A DNA stretch of 37,290 nt, from the NCBI GenBank assembly GCA_029932675.1, contig JAOZPP010000028.1, positions 1 through 37,290 on the forward strand. Reading direction: 5' to 3'. Below the pieces are notes generated by a model. It saw nothing but the letters and a program-made list of their open reading frames with translations. It made no database searches and was not told the DNA's origin. Position numbers and translations under genes: made by a program. Position 1 is the first letter of the stretch; every line of letters starts with the position of its first letter. Below, one piece after another: positions 7,818-16,036 of this stretch. This DNA comes from a bacterium. GTDB lineage: Bacteria; SM23-81; DAOVCL01.

Positions 7818-8718
7818 ACTTCAACATCCTATCTAAGGCTTTTCTTGCCCCCTCTATTATAGTTTGGGGAAGTTCCACCTTAAACTTCTCCTCCTTAAGC
7901 GATAAATAGACATCCTCTAATCTTGTATACTTCATACTTCGGCACATCCTGGCCGGTCCAGCGGAGTAGAACCTCTTTCCTGGGTTCTCCCTCCGCAGCC
8001 TGGCGATCAACCCCTCTTCGGTGCCGATGATGAACTCCTCCGCGGAGAGTTCCCTGGCTAGCCTGACCATCCCCCCTGTGCTCTCCACCCTATCGGCAAG
8101 ATCAACCACCTCTGGCCTGCACTCTGGATGGACGATGACCACTGCCTGGGGGTGGAGCCTCTTCGCCTCCTTTACCTCCTCTGCAGTAAATCTCTCATGG
8201 ACATAACAATAGCCATTCCAAGGAATTATGTGCTTAGAGGTAAATCGAGCCACCCAGGAAGCTAAGTTCCGATCGGGGACAAAGATGACCTCATCCTCCT
8301 TCAGGTTCTGTACCACCTTCACCGCATTGGCTGATGTGCAGCAGACATCAGACTCGGCCTTCACCTCTGCTGTGGTGTTTACATAGCTCACCACCACGGC
8401 CTGAGGATGGCTGGCCTTCAATCCCCTCAGTTCTGGAAGACTCACCATGGCAGCCATCTGGCAGAGGGCCTCCTTGCGGGGAAGGAGGATGGTCTTCTCC
8501 GGGGAGAGGATCTTTGCCGATTCGGCCATAAACTTCACCCCACAGAAGCAGATAAGCTGGGCTTTAGCATCCCTGGCTTTGCGGGAGAGATCTAAGGAAT
8601 CGCCCAAGAAATCGGCGATCTCCTGGATCTCCGGAGACTGGTAGTTATGGACCAGGATCAAGGCTCCCTTCTCCCTCTTCAGCTCCCTAATCTTTGTCCT
8701 TAAGCTCTCCCCCCTCAT
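7810..8718 (-). CDS. nadA: Quinolinate synthase NadA
   Basis: 302 residues, the usual size of the short NadA form. It condenses iminoaspartate and dihydroxyacetone phosphate to quinolinate for NAD synthesis, using a [4Fe-4S] cluster. Visible motifs: H-N-Y-Q near residue 25, G-D-S-L-D-L-S near 40, C86 in E-A-L-C-Q-M-A, C-T-S-A-N-A near 127, C171 in N-G-Y-C-Y-V-H-E, H-P-E-C near 200 and C259 in G-P-A-R-M-C. C86, C171 and C259 are spaced like the three cluster ligands of studied NadA. It overlaps iscS by 4 bases. Neither nadB nor nadC is in the window. Its cluster need explains the placement next to iscS. Confidence 0.95.
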   Translation of the reverse strand: MRGESLRTKIRELKREKGALILVHNYQSPEIQEIADFLGDSLDLSRKARDAKAQLICFCGVKFMAESAKILSPEKTILLPRKEALCQMAAMVSLPELRGLKASHPQAVVVSYVNTTAEVKAESDVCCTSANAVKVVQNLKEDEVIFVPDRNLASWVARFTSKHIIPWNGYCYVHERFTAEEVKEAKRLHPQAVVIVHPECRPEVVDLADRVESTGGMVRLARELSAEEFIIGTEEGLIARLRRENPGKRFYSAGPARMCRSMKYTRLEDVYLSLKEEKFKVELPQTIIEGARKALDRMLKYG

Positions 8719-9884
8719 AGCGGCCTCCTCTTGCCAAATGGGGAGATTGCCCTCAGTTTCTCCACAATAGGGGGAAGGACCTCGATTACCTTCTCAACCT
8801 CTTCTTCAGTGGTTTTCCTTCCTAGGCTGAAGCGCAAGGATCCATGGGCCACCTCAGGGGGGATCCCCATCGCAGTGAGCACATGGGAAGGTTCCAGGGA
8901 GCCAGAGGTGCAGGCTGAGCCGCTGGAGGCGGCAATTCCCTCCATATCGAGGTTGAGAAGCATCGATTCACCCTCCACATATTTTACGCAGAGGTTCAAG
9001 GTGCCGGCAAGCCTCCTCTCTGGGTGACCATTGAGGAGGATATCGTCTATCCGGGAGGAGAGACCCTCCCAGAGCCTATTCCTCAGCCCCTTCACCCTCT
9101 CCTCATCCTCTATCCCCTCTTGGGCCATCTGACAGGCCTTGCCCAGTCCGACGATTCCAGGGACATTCTCCGTTCCTGCCCTCATCCCCCTTTCATGCTC
9201 GCCTCCATGATGGAAGGGGTGTAGCTTTGTCCCCTTTCTAATATAGAGGGCACCGATTCCCTTTGGCCCATAGAACTTATGGCCGGAGAGCGAAAGGAGG
9301 TCGACCCCAAGTTCTCCTACATTTAGAGGCAGTTTGCCCACCACCTGAACGGCATCGGTATGGAATGGTATTCCCCTCTCCTTGGCCAGCCTGGCGATCT
9401 CCTCCACCGGTTCGATCGTCCCCACCTCGTTGTTAGCGAACATAATGCTGATTAGGATCGTCTGATCGGTTATGGAATCGGAGATCTGATCGATATCTAC
9501 TAACCCATATCTGTCCACATCAGCCCAAGTCACCCGAAATCCAAGTCCTTCCAAGTACCGACAGACATTGAGAATCGAGTGGTGTTCTATCTTTGAGGTG
9601 ATGATGTGGGTGCCCTTCTCCTTTGCTGCCCACGCCACTCCCTTTATCGCCCAATTGTTCGCCTCTGTCCCGCCGCTGGTGAAGTATATCTCCGATGGGT
9701 CAGCCCCTAAGAGGTCAGCTACTTTTTCCCTAGCCGTCTCCACTGCCTCCCTGGCCTCCTGGGCAAGCCTATAGATGCTTGATGGATTACCATATCCTTC
9801 CCTTAGCCAAGGAACCATAGCCTCCAACACCTCCGGAGCCATAGGGGTAGTGGCGTTGTGGTCCATATATATTATATCCGACAT
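8715..9884 (-). CDS. iscS: Cysteine desulfurase IscS/NifS
   Basis: 389-residue PLP enzyme that takes sulfur from cysteine as a persulfide and passes it to IscU, MnmA and other acceptors. Motifs: M-D-H-N-A-T-T-P at 7-14, G-G-T-E-A-N-N near 71, the PLP lysine in S-G-H-K203-F-Y-G-P-K-G and the persulfide Cys in S-S-G-S-A-C325-T-S-G. I use the ATG at 9884, preceded by a strong GGGGAGG, not the 27-codon upstream extension that overlaps the rrf2 gene. It lies 37 bases after rrf2. Confidence 0.96.
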   Translation of the reverse strand: MSDIIYMDHNATTPMAPEVLEAMVPWLREGYGNPSSIYRLAQEAREAVETAREKVADLLGADPSEIYFTSGGTEANNWAIKGVAWAAKEKGTHIITSKIEHHSILNVCRYLEGLGFRVTWADVDRYGLVDIDQISDSITDQTILISIMFANNEVGTIEPVEEIARLAKERGIPFHTDAVQVVGKLPLNVGELGVDLLSLSGHKFYGPKGIGALYIRKGTKLHPFHHGGEHERGMRAGTENVPGIVGLGKACQMAQEGIEDEERVKGLRNRLWEGLSSRIDDILLNGHPERRLAGTLNLCVKYVEGESMLLNLDMEGIAASSGSACTSGSLEPSHVLTAMGIPPEVAHGSLRFSLGRKTTEEEVEKVIEVLPPIVEKLRAISPFGKRRPL

Positions 9885-9921
9885 CCCTCCCCCCTTTTTA
9901 TTCAAGAACCCTTCCGGGTTA

Positions 9922-10341
9922 CTACTCCCTGGGTTTCCCCTTCTGGGAAAGTTGGCAGAGGTCAAAAAGGGTCCTGGATGAGAGAAATCCTTTTATACTC
10001 CCATACAACCCTTCCCAGTACCTGCGGGCCACACATTTTGGTGCCCTTTCACAGATCCCTTCTAAACAGAAAACCGGAGCCAATGTTCCCTCCACCCCCT
10101 CAAGGATATCCATAATGGTGATCTCCTTGCTCTTCTTACCCAGAAGATACCCCCCATTAACCCCCCTTACTGTCCTGATCAACCCAGCCTTTTTTAGCTT
10201 CAGAAATATCTGCTCCAAATACTTCTCCGAGATCCCCTCTTTTCTCGCTATCTCCCGTAGGGTTAAAGGGTCTCCATTTTGGTCTAAGGCTAAGGCAAGC
10301 ATAGCCCTTACCGCGTATCGTCCTTTAGTGGAAAGCTTCAT
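9922..10341 (-). CDS. Rrf2-family transcriptional regulator, IscR-like
   Basis: 139-residue winged-helix regulator starting M-K-L-S-T-K-G-R-Y-A-V-R-A-M. The Rrf2 hallmarks are clear: L-R-E-I-A-R-K-E-G-I-S-E-K-Y-L-E-Q-I, and G-G-Y-L-L in the wing. Three cysteines, C92, C97 and C103, sit almost exactly where IscR holds its [2Fe-2S] cluster (C92, C98, C104), so it probably senses cluster status and controls the operon it heads. The start at 10341 is just after a perfect-looking promoter; the 12 codons upstream would lie inside that promoter and are rejected. Confidence 0.92.
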   Translation of the reverse strand: MKLSTKGRYAVRAMLALALDQNGDPLTLREIARKEGISEKYLEQIFLKLKKAGLIRTVRGVNGGYLLGKKSKEITIMDILEGVEGTLAPVFCLEGICERAPKCVARRYWEGLYGSIKGFLSSRTLFDLCQLSQKGKPRE

Positions 10342-10348
10342 CGTTAAT

Positions 10349-10377
10349 ATAATACTAAAATGGTAGGGTATTGTCAA
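10349..10377 (-). promoter_or_regulatory. Sigma70-type promoter of the isc operon with possible Rrf2 operator
   Basis: On the minus strand TTGACA (10372-10377) and TATTAT (10349-10354) are separated by 17 bases. Only seven bases lie between the -10 box and the rrf2 ATG, so transcription should begin at or next to the start codon, giving a leaderless mRNA; no ribosome site exists. The spacer holds the dyad AATAC/GTATT with an ATACCCTAC half resembling IscR type 1 sites, which fits self-repression. Confidence 0.75.
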
Positions 10378-10890
10378 CCCATTTTATGATTTTTATGCTG
10401 GATGGGGGTGCAGGGAGTATCCCACACCTTCGTGGGGATTCATGGCCTTTATGGCTTTCTCCGGAGGTAAATACGCCAAACTCCTGGCTACCTTCCCGAG
10501 CCGAGAAGCAGCTTTGATCTCAGGCTATCGGAGGAGCTTCCTGCTCTGCGTCACCTCACAGGGTGGCGCGGACAGGGGGATTATCTTAATATGGGTACCC
10601 GCCATTTTGCTTTTTAAAACACCAGGCCATTGATACCCTTAATAATTTTGCCTCAAATTTAATGACAAATCCTATTCTTGACTAAGCCATTGAGCCATTT
10701 GCGTTGTTGTAGAGTCCGCATGGAATAAGGGTGAAATGGGGGGTCAAAAAACCAGCTCACCTACCTATTTCTTGCACTTATGGCCCCTACCCTTGGAGAA
10801 AGTGGGAAATTCACCCTACCTTAATTTAGCTAACCCGCATCATTCATAAATTCGCATACAGATTGCCGAGGGTTTCTTATACCAGGGATA

Positions 10891-10938
10891 GGTCTTTAGA
10901 CCTGTCCGCAGAAAGCGGACAGACCTGAAGGTCTGTCC
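10891..10938. repeat. Cluster of nested palindromes in the 10.4-11.4 kb gap
   Basis: No convincing gene exists between 10378 and 11379. Here AGGTCT/AGACCT, TGTCCGC/GCGGACA (10903-10909 and 10915-10921) and GGACAGACCT/AGGTCTGTCC (10917-10926 and 10929-10938, two-base gap) follow one another and could form alternative hairpins. No U-run follows. Confidence 0.6.
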
Positions 10939-11099
10939 CTACATCTTAAAACTGAAAAGGTTATGTCAATTAGCCATCAGTTTATGAATGAATGAGCCGG
11001 GCTAAGAGTCCCTCTTCCCTCAAAAAACCTACATCCCAAAAAGTTTCCATTTCCCTTGACTTTTCCTGCTCGGCCCTTTAATTTTCATTACACCCTCAT

Positions 11100-11161
11100 C
11101 TAGCGAAGCTTCGCCTCAAACCGACGAGGTCTGGCAGTATAAATTGGGTGAAGCTTCGAAT
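11100..11161 (+). repeat. 62-base palindrome-ended element, copy A
   Basis: Begins with the palindrome GCGAAGCTTCGC and ends with GAAGCTTCG. It matches 15881-15942 in inverted orientation with seven or eight differences in 62 bases, and the middle contains most of them. Followed by seven-base-periodic DNA (11166-11193, units such as AATGAAG and AATTGAG). Confidence 0.7.
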
Positions 11162-11253
11162 GTAAAATGAAGAATGTAGAATTGAGAATGAAAAAACCTG
11201 AAGCCAAGGGGCCTGAGTCTAAGCTCATTGTCCATTCTTTTCTCTCTGCCCCA

Positions 11254-11347
11254 AAAACTTGACACAAATTCCTGAACCCCTGGGCCAGCCAAGGGGCAGG
11301 CCTGTCAGGAACAGGGTTTAAGAAGTTGCCTTATGAAGGAGGCTAGG
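11254..11347 (+). repeat. Inverted partial copy of the tadA leader, interrupted by a 46-base insert
   Basis: 11254-11270 (...ACTTGACACAAATT) and 11317-11347 (TTTAAGAAGTTGCC... through the first tadA codons) are the same as 15716-15762 read on the minus strand. Between them lies a 46-base GC-rich insert (11271-11316) with CCCCT/AGGGG and CCTG/CAGG dyads that the tadA copy lacks. It lies just upstream of the C25 gene and may give it a -35-like TTGACA. Confidence 0.65.
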
Positions 11348-11379
11348 GGACTTAACCATTTTAACCTTAAGGGGGGAAG

Positions 11380-14300
11380 ATGAGAACATCCTTCAGCAGA
11401 TCAATCCCTCTTTTGTTATTGGCCCTCAGTGGAGCTCTCTCTTGGCTTTCACTGGCGCCAGGGGGGGTGTTAAAGGGATCCCTAAGGTTCTCCAAGTCTG
11501 AACTTAAATTCAGCAAACAGAAGGGATACGATCAGGTGACCCTGTCTGGTTGTGACCTCACCGCAAAGCCAGGGGAACCTCAACTGCCGGTTTACATAGC
11601 CAATCTGGTCATCCCAGATGGGATGAGAGTGGAAGGGGTGGAGGTTCTCTCTACAGAAGGTGAGGACCTTCCGGGGAACTACCTTCTCTATCCTGTCCAA
11701 CCACCTCAAATCCTCTCTAAAGGGGAACCCACCCCTTTTGTCCAGCCCAAACCCACAATATACAATTCATCCATTTATCCTCAAAAGATTGTCGAATATA
11801 AGGGCGCGGGCTCTCTAAGTGGGTATCGGGTGGCTAGCTTCTTGGCCTATCCACTCCAATATCTACCAGCGAAAGGGCTGTTACGTTTCTATTCCCAGGT
11901 CGATTTTGCCGTCAGACTTGTCCCCGGCCCAAAACATTTCTCCAGCAAGAGATCCAAGAGGGCAGAAGAGGCCGTCCAACGCATAGTAGGTTCCCTAGTC
12001 CTCAATCGGCAAGCCATGGGAAAAGATCAATCTCGTAGAGCAAAGGTCCCCACCCTCCTGCCGCCTGGGGAGTTTGAGTATCTGATCATCACCGATGACC
12101 TCTATGTTCCATACTTCAAGCCCTTGGCGGACTGGAAATTGAAGAAAGGATTGAGGGATACAATTGTAACAACATCCTGGATCTACTCCACCTACTCAGG
12201 CTATGACCATCCAGAGCAAATCAGAAACTTCCTCAAGGATGCCTATCAAAATTGGGGAACGGTTTGGGTTCTCCTGGGAGGGGATACAAATATCATCCCA
12301 GCCAGGATAGCCTATGCAATGACCTGTGAGGCCGGTTATCAGCCTGAGGATGAAGATAGCATCCCCTGTGATCTCTATTACTCTGATCTGGATGGAACCT
12401 GGGATCTAAATGGCAACCATATCTATGGGGAGGTAGCCGATAGTGTGGATATGTGGCCAGATATCTGGGTGGGTAGGGCTTCGGTAGGGAGCCTACAAGA
12501 GACCCAGGCTTGGGTAGGTAAGGTCCTAACCTATGAGAAGAGCCCACCAACAGATTATCAGCTTGCTATGCTCTTCGCTGCTATGGTCCTATGGTGGGAT
12601 CCCTATACCGACTCAGGCATTGGCAAGGATATGATCGATGACCTATGGGTTCCCCCGCGGTTTGACCCAATCACCAAGCTTTACGAATCCCAAGGGAACG
12701 AAAGCCCTTCATCGGTAATTGCGGCGATGAACGCAGGCCAAAACATCATCAACCATGATGGGCATGGCTGGATCTGGCTTTTAGGGGTGGGAAATGGTTA
12801 TCTGGACAACCAGGATATGGACAACCTCACCAATGGGGATAGGCAGTCCATCCTCCTCTCCATTGGTTGTTGGACGGGGGCTTTTGACTATGACTGCATC
12901 GCCGAACATTTCATCACCAATCCAAATGGTGGAGGGGTAGCCTATATAGGGAACTCCAGATATGGTTGGGGGTCTCCGGGAAATCCAGGCTATGGCTATT
13001 CGGATAGATTTGACAGCCACTTCTACAGATGCCTCTTTAAGGACGATATCTACAATATAGGGGCTACATTGGCTCTCGACAAGGCGTTCTACATTCCCCG
13101 GGCCCAACAGGAAAACGTGTATCGCTGGTGTGAATACCAGATAAATCTCCTGGGCGATCCGGAGATGCCCATTTGGACCGATACCCCTGAGAGCCTTATC
13201 GTTGTGCATCCAGACAGCGTTCCCACCGGAGAAAGCCTATTCCTGGTCACCGTAATGGCCAACTCCTCCCCTCTCAGCGGGGCTTTGGTGTGTGTAATGA
13301 ATCAAAGTGGGCTCTATAAGAATGGACTCACAGGCACCGATGGTCAAATAAGCTTTCCCATTCAACCAACCACCCAAGGAACTCTATGGGTGACGGTTAC
13401 TGCCCACAACTATCTGCCCTATGAGGGGTACACAACCGTCTTTTCTAATGGACCCCATGTGGGCTGTTATAGAGAGGCTATCTTTGATACCCTTCAGGGG
13501 AATGGGGACGGGGTAATCAACCCCGGTGAGGAGATCTCCTTGGCCATCACCCTGAAAAACTATGGTAACCAATCATCCAGCGATGTTACCGGGGTTCTAT
13601 CCATTGATGACTCGATGGTAACGATTTTAGACAGCCTGGGGGAATACGATCAGATCCTCCCGGGGGATACTTCCCAAACCTTGAGTTATGGATTCTCGGT
13701 CTCCCCTGATTGTCCTAACGGTAAGGTCCTATCATTTAACCTCAGGATTGCAGATGCCCAAAGTAATTTCTGGAATGAGAGGTTGAACTTGGTTGTCGCT
13801 AGCCCCTTCCTGAGCTTTCAGACCTATCAGATAGATGATGGCTTCGGAGGCGATGGGGACTCTGTCCCCGAACCAGGGGAATCCTTTGACTTAGGTTTGC
13901 ACCTGAAGAATGGGGGGTTGGCTTTAGCTCGGGGGGTGACGGTCAGGGTCCATACAGAAGATCCCTATTTGAGTCTGACGGATACAGTCGCCGATTTTGG
14001 GGATATCTGGCCGGACTCGACCATCGAGGAGACCTATAGGATGAGCGTCTTAGCAGGTTGTCCTCTACCTAATTTCCCAGCGGTGTATATGGAGATTCAA
14101 ACCGAGGAGGGATATTCCTTCCAGGACAACCTTATCCTCACCATAGGGGAGACGGGATTCTCCGATGATATGGAAGCTGGTCCAGATGGATGGAGCCATT
14201 CCGGTGGAGGTGATCTCTGGAACATATCTACCTATAGAAGCCATTCTGGATCGCATAGTTGGTACTGTGGCCGAGATCCTATCCATCAATACGAAGATGG

Positions 14301-14961
14301 GATGAACTGCTCCCTTACTACCCCACCTTTCGTGCTGGCCCCCAATTCCAGTCTCTGCTTCTGGCATTGGTACGATGTCACTATCTATGGAGTGGATGGA
14401 CTTTATGTGGAAATCCTTAGGGGTCCTAAAGCCGATACTTTAGACTTTATTGGCAGTGGAGGGGCCTTAGACTCCCTGCTCATCGGAAATGATTGGTTAG
14501 AGGAGAACTATGACCTCTCCCCCTACGGGTTTGGGGATACGGTGCAGGTGAGGTTTACATTTGTTAGCGACGATAGTGAAGTGGCTGAGGGCTTCTACAT
14601 CGACGATGTCAATGTAAAGGGAAGCCACTCGGTCCAGTTGGGCACTGGGCAGATAGAACAGATCCTCGTCCATCCAACCCTCTTTCAGCTTGACCAGAAC
14701 TACCCAAATCCGTTTAATTCAAATACAGCGATCAGCTATCGATTGTCAGCGGTCGGCGGTAAGGCCGTCAGCTTAAAGGTCTATAATATCTTAGGGCAGG
14801 AGGTGAGGACTCTGGTCGATGGAGTGGAGAGAGCTGGAATTTATAACGTCATCTGGGATGGTAGGGATGACAGGGGTAGGGAGGTAACTTCCGGGGTATA
14901 TTTTTATAGGTTGAAGATGGGCCGTTTCAGTCAGACGAGGAAGATGGTTATCCTCAAGTGA
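11380..14961 (+). CDS. Secreted gingipain-type peptidase (C25) with sorting domain
   Basis: 1193 residues, start ATG after AAGGGGGGAAG. Order: signal peptide (1-28); C25 propeptide-like region (about 30-210); caspase-like catalytic domain with the dyad H462 in I-I-N-H-D-G-H-G and C497 in S-I-G-C-W-T-G (about 220-600); Ig-like domain (about 605-690); two CARDB-like repeats that begin N-G-D-G-V-I-N-P-G-E-E and G-D-G-D-S-V-P-E-P-G-E; a MAM/jelly-roll-like region near 930-1085; and the sorting module from D-Q-N-Y-P-N-P-F-N to K-M-V-I-L-K. It should be exported by a type IX-like system and anchored or released after tag removal. Substrate unknown. It is the only plus-strand member of the surface set. 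Confidence 0.9.
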   Translation: MRTSFSRSIPLLLLALSGALSWLSLAPGGVLKGSLRFSKSELKFSKQKGYDQVTLSGCDLTAKPGEPQLPVYIANLVIPDGMRVEGVEVLSTEGEDLPGNYLLYPVQPPQILSKGEPTPFVQPKPTIYNSSIYPQKIVEYKGAGSLSGYRVASFLAYPLQYLPAKGLLRFYSQVDFAVRLVPGPKHFSSKRSKRAEEAVQRIVGSLVLNRQAMGKDQSRRAKVPTLLPPGEFEYLIITDDLYVPYFKPLADWKLKKGLRDTIVTTSWIYSTYSGYDHPEQIRNFLKDAYQNWGTVWVLLGGDTNIIPARIAYAMTCEAGYQPEDEDSIPCDLYYSDLDGTWDLNGNHIYGEVADSVDMWPDIWVGRASVGSLQETQAWVGKVLTYEKSPPTDYQLAMLFAAMVLWWDPYTDSGIGKDMIDDLWVPPRFDPITKLYESQGNESPSSVIAAMNAGQNIINHDGHGWIWLLGVGNGYLDNQDMDNLTNGDRQSILLSIGCWTGAFDYDCIAEHFITNPNGGGVAYIGNSRYGWGSPGNPGYGYSDRFDSHFYRCLFKDDIYNIGATLALDKAFYIPRAQQENVYRWCEYQINLLGDPEMPIWTDTPESLIVVHPDSVPTGESLFLVTVMANSSPLSGALVCVMNQSGLYKNGLTGTDGQISFPIQPTTQGTLWVTVTAHNYLPYEGYTTVFSNGPHVGCYREAIFDTLQGNGDGVINPGEEISLAITLKNYGNQSSSDVTGVLSIDDSMVTILDSLGEYDQILPGDTSQTLSYGFSVSPDCPNGKVLSFNLRIADAQSNFWNERLNLVVASPFLSFQTYQIDDGFGGDGDSVPEPGESFDLGLHLKNGGLALARGVTVRVHTEDPYLSLTDTVADFGDIWPDSTIEETYRMSVLAGCPLPNFPAVYMEIQTEEGYSFQDNLILTIGETGFSDDMEAGPDGWSHSGGGDLWNISTYRSHSGSHSWYCGRDPIHQYEDGMNCSLTTPPFVLAPNSSLCFWHWYDVTIYGVDGLYVEILRGPKADTLDFIGSGGALDSLLIGNDWLEENYDLSPYGFGDTVQVRFTFVSDDSEVAEGFYIDDVNVKGSHSVQLGTGQIEQILVHPTLFQLDQNYPNPFNSNTAISYRLSAVGGKAVSLKVYNILGQEVRTLVDGVERAGIYNVIWDGRDDRGREVTSGVYFYRLKMGRFSQTRKMVILK
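14728..14762 (+). repeat. Seven-base-periodic DNA inside the sorting domain
   Basis: Five consecutive seven-base units (GCGATCA, GCTATCG, ATTGTCA, GCGGTCG, GCGGTAA) encode the loop between the first strand (A-I-S-Y) and the V-Y-N-I-L-G-Q strand of the tag. Confidence 0.55.
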
Positions 14962-14991
14962 GAGAGAACATATCGGGAGATATATATAAAA

Positions 14992-15018
14992 GGGTCCCTC
15001 AGCAAAACTGAGGGACCC
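14992..15018 (-). terminator. Rho-independent terminator of the tadA-tRNA-Ser operon
   Basis: Arms GGGTCCCTCAG and CTGAGGGACCC (11 pairs) around a five-base loop. On the minus strand TTTTATATA follows at once. It lies 5 bases after the CCA end of tRNA-Ser(GGA). The U-run exists only for the minus strand, though the hairpin also lies 30 bases after the plus-strand peptidase stop. Confidence 0.85.
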
Positions 15019-15022
15019 AATC

Positions 15023-15115
15023 TGGCGGAGAGAGAGGGATTCGAACCCTCGTCCCGATTCACATCGGGAACACGATTTCCAGTCGTGCACCTTCGGCCAG
15101 CTCGGTCATCTCTCC
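15023..15115 (-). tRNA. tRNA-Ser (anticodon GGA)
   Basis: 93 bases with encoded CCA. The acceptor stem GGAGAGA pairs with TCTCTCC less one, the anticodon loop is CTGGAAA, a long variable arm (TTCCCGATGTGAATCGGGA) marks class II, and the T arm has GGTTCGAATCC. It reads UCC/UCU codons. Confidence 0.95.
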
Positions 15116-15128
15116 CCAAAGCCTTTTC

Positions 15129-15219
15129 TGGCGGAGAGGGAGGGATTTGAACCCCCGGTCCCCGAAGGGGACAGCGGTTTTCGAGACCGCCCCGTTAAGC
15201 CTAACTCCGGCACCTCTCC
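15129..15219 (-). tRNA. tRNA-Ser (anticodon CGA)
   Basis: 91 bases with encoded CCA. The acceptor stem is GGAGAGG, the anticodon loop CTCGAAA within GGT...ACC, a long variable arm (GTCCCC TTCG GGGAC) is present and the T arm has GGTTCAAATCC. It reads UCG. Separated from the next tRNA-Ser by 13 bases. Confidence 0.95.
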
Positions 15220-15253
15220 AAATTACCGAATTTACAAAATCTCTGAAGACAGC

Positions 15254-15730
15254 CTAAATTGTGGGCTTTAATGATTTAGTGGCTTTTCTTAAGTTTTGAA
15301 AGAAGGAACTGAGGAGCAGGGAGCATTCCTCTCTGAGGATGCCGGAGGTGACCTTAAATCTACGGTTTAGTTTACAATTCTCAGGGATGCTCATCACTGA
15401 ACCACAAGCTCCCAATCTATGGTCCCGCGCGCCGAAAACCAGCTTATCCAACCTGGAAAGGAGAATAGCACCCATACACATAGGGCAGGGCTCAATGGTC
15501 ACATAGATGGTAGCCCCTTCCAACCTCCAGGAGCCAAGAGCACTCGCTGCTGCCCCTATGGCCAAAATCTCGGCATGGGCAGTGGGATCCTGCAGTTCCT
15601 CTACCTGATTATAACCCTTGCCGATTACCCTCCCCTGGTGGACAACTACTGCCCCGATAGGGACTTCTCCCTTCTCATAGGCCTTTTCGGCCTCCTGGAG
15701 AGCAACCCTCATCCACCTAGCCTCCTTCAT
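15254..15730 (-). CDS. tadA: tRNA-specific adenosine deaminase TadA
   Basis: 158 residues. It deaminates A34 to inosine in tRNA-Arg(ACG). The zinc and catalytic motifs are intact: T-A-H52-A-E54 and P-C82-P-M-C85. The N terminus W-M-R-V-A-L-Q-E-A matches the family, so I start at the ATG at 15730; an ATG at 15712, eight bases after AAGGAGG, would remove the conserved Trp. It lies 35 bases before tRNA-Ser(CGA), and its substrate tRNA gene is about 230 bases upstream on the same strand. A TTGACA-containing leader precedes it. Confidence 0.93.
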   Translation of the reverse strand: MKEARWMRVALQEAEKAYEKGEVPIGAVVVHQGRVIGKGYNQVEELQDPTAHAEILAIGAAASALGSWRLEGATIYVTIEPCPMCMGAILLSRLDKLVFGARDHRLGACGSVMSIPENCKLNRRFKVTSGILREECSLLLSSFFQNLRKATKSLKPTI

Positions 15731-15772
15731 AAGGCAACTTCTTAAAATTTGTGTCAAGTTTTGCAGCCAGCA

Positions 15773-15888
15773 ATTGTAAATCGCAGATTGAAAATATCAA
15801 AATGAAAGCCAAGCTATAAGCTTAACAGGGTGGAAGCAACAATAATTTTTACTTTTACACTTTGCAATTTTCGATTTGAAATTCGAAG
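15773..15888. repeat. Seven-base-periodic intergenic DNA
   Basis: 15773-15807 reads as five seven-base units (for example ATTGTAA, ATCGCAG, ATTGAAA) and 15861-15888 as four more (TTTGCAA, TTTTCGA, TTTGAAA, TTCGAAG). The second run enters the 62-base element. Confidence 0.55.
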
Positions 15889-15942
15889 CTTCGCCCAGTT
15901 TATGCTGCCATAGCTCGACGATTTGAGGCGAAGCTTCGCTAG
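15881..15942 (-). repeat. 62-base palindrome-ended element, copy B
   Basis: Inverted relative of 11100-11161 with the same GCGAAGCTTCGC and CGAAGCTTCG ends. Together the two copies bracket the plus-strand C25 gene, the two tRNA-Ser genes and tadA. Confidence 0.7.
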
Positions 15943-15962
15943 TAGTCTGATCCTTCACTTAG

Positions 15963-16036
15963 CGCGCCCGGAGGGAGTCGAACCCCCACCCTCCTGATCC
16001 GTAGTCAGGCGCTCTATCCAATTGGGCTACGGGCGC
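15963..16036 (-). tRNA. tRNA-Arg (anticodon ACG)
   Basis: 74 bases. The acceptor GCGCCCG pairs with CGGGCGC, the anticodon stem CCTGA/TCAGG holds the loop CTACGGA and the T arm contains GGTTCGACTCC. Unlike the nearby serine tRNAs its CCA is not encoded (GCT follows), so CCA must be added enzymatically. A34 is the TadA target. Confidence 0.95.

Noticed and set aside
10442-10633. 63-residue ORF upstream of the rrf2 promoter
   Set aside because: No ribosome site, no family and low-complexity composition.
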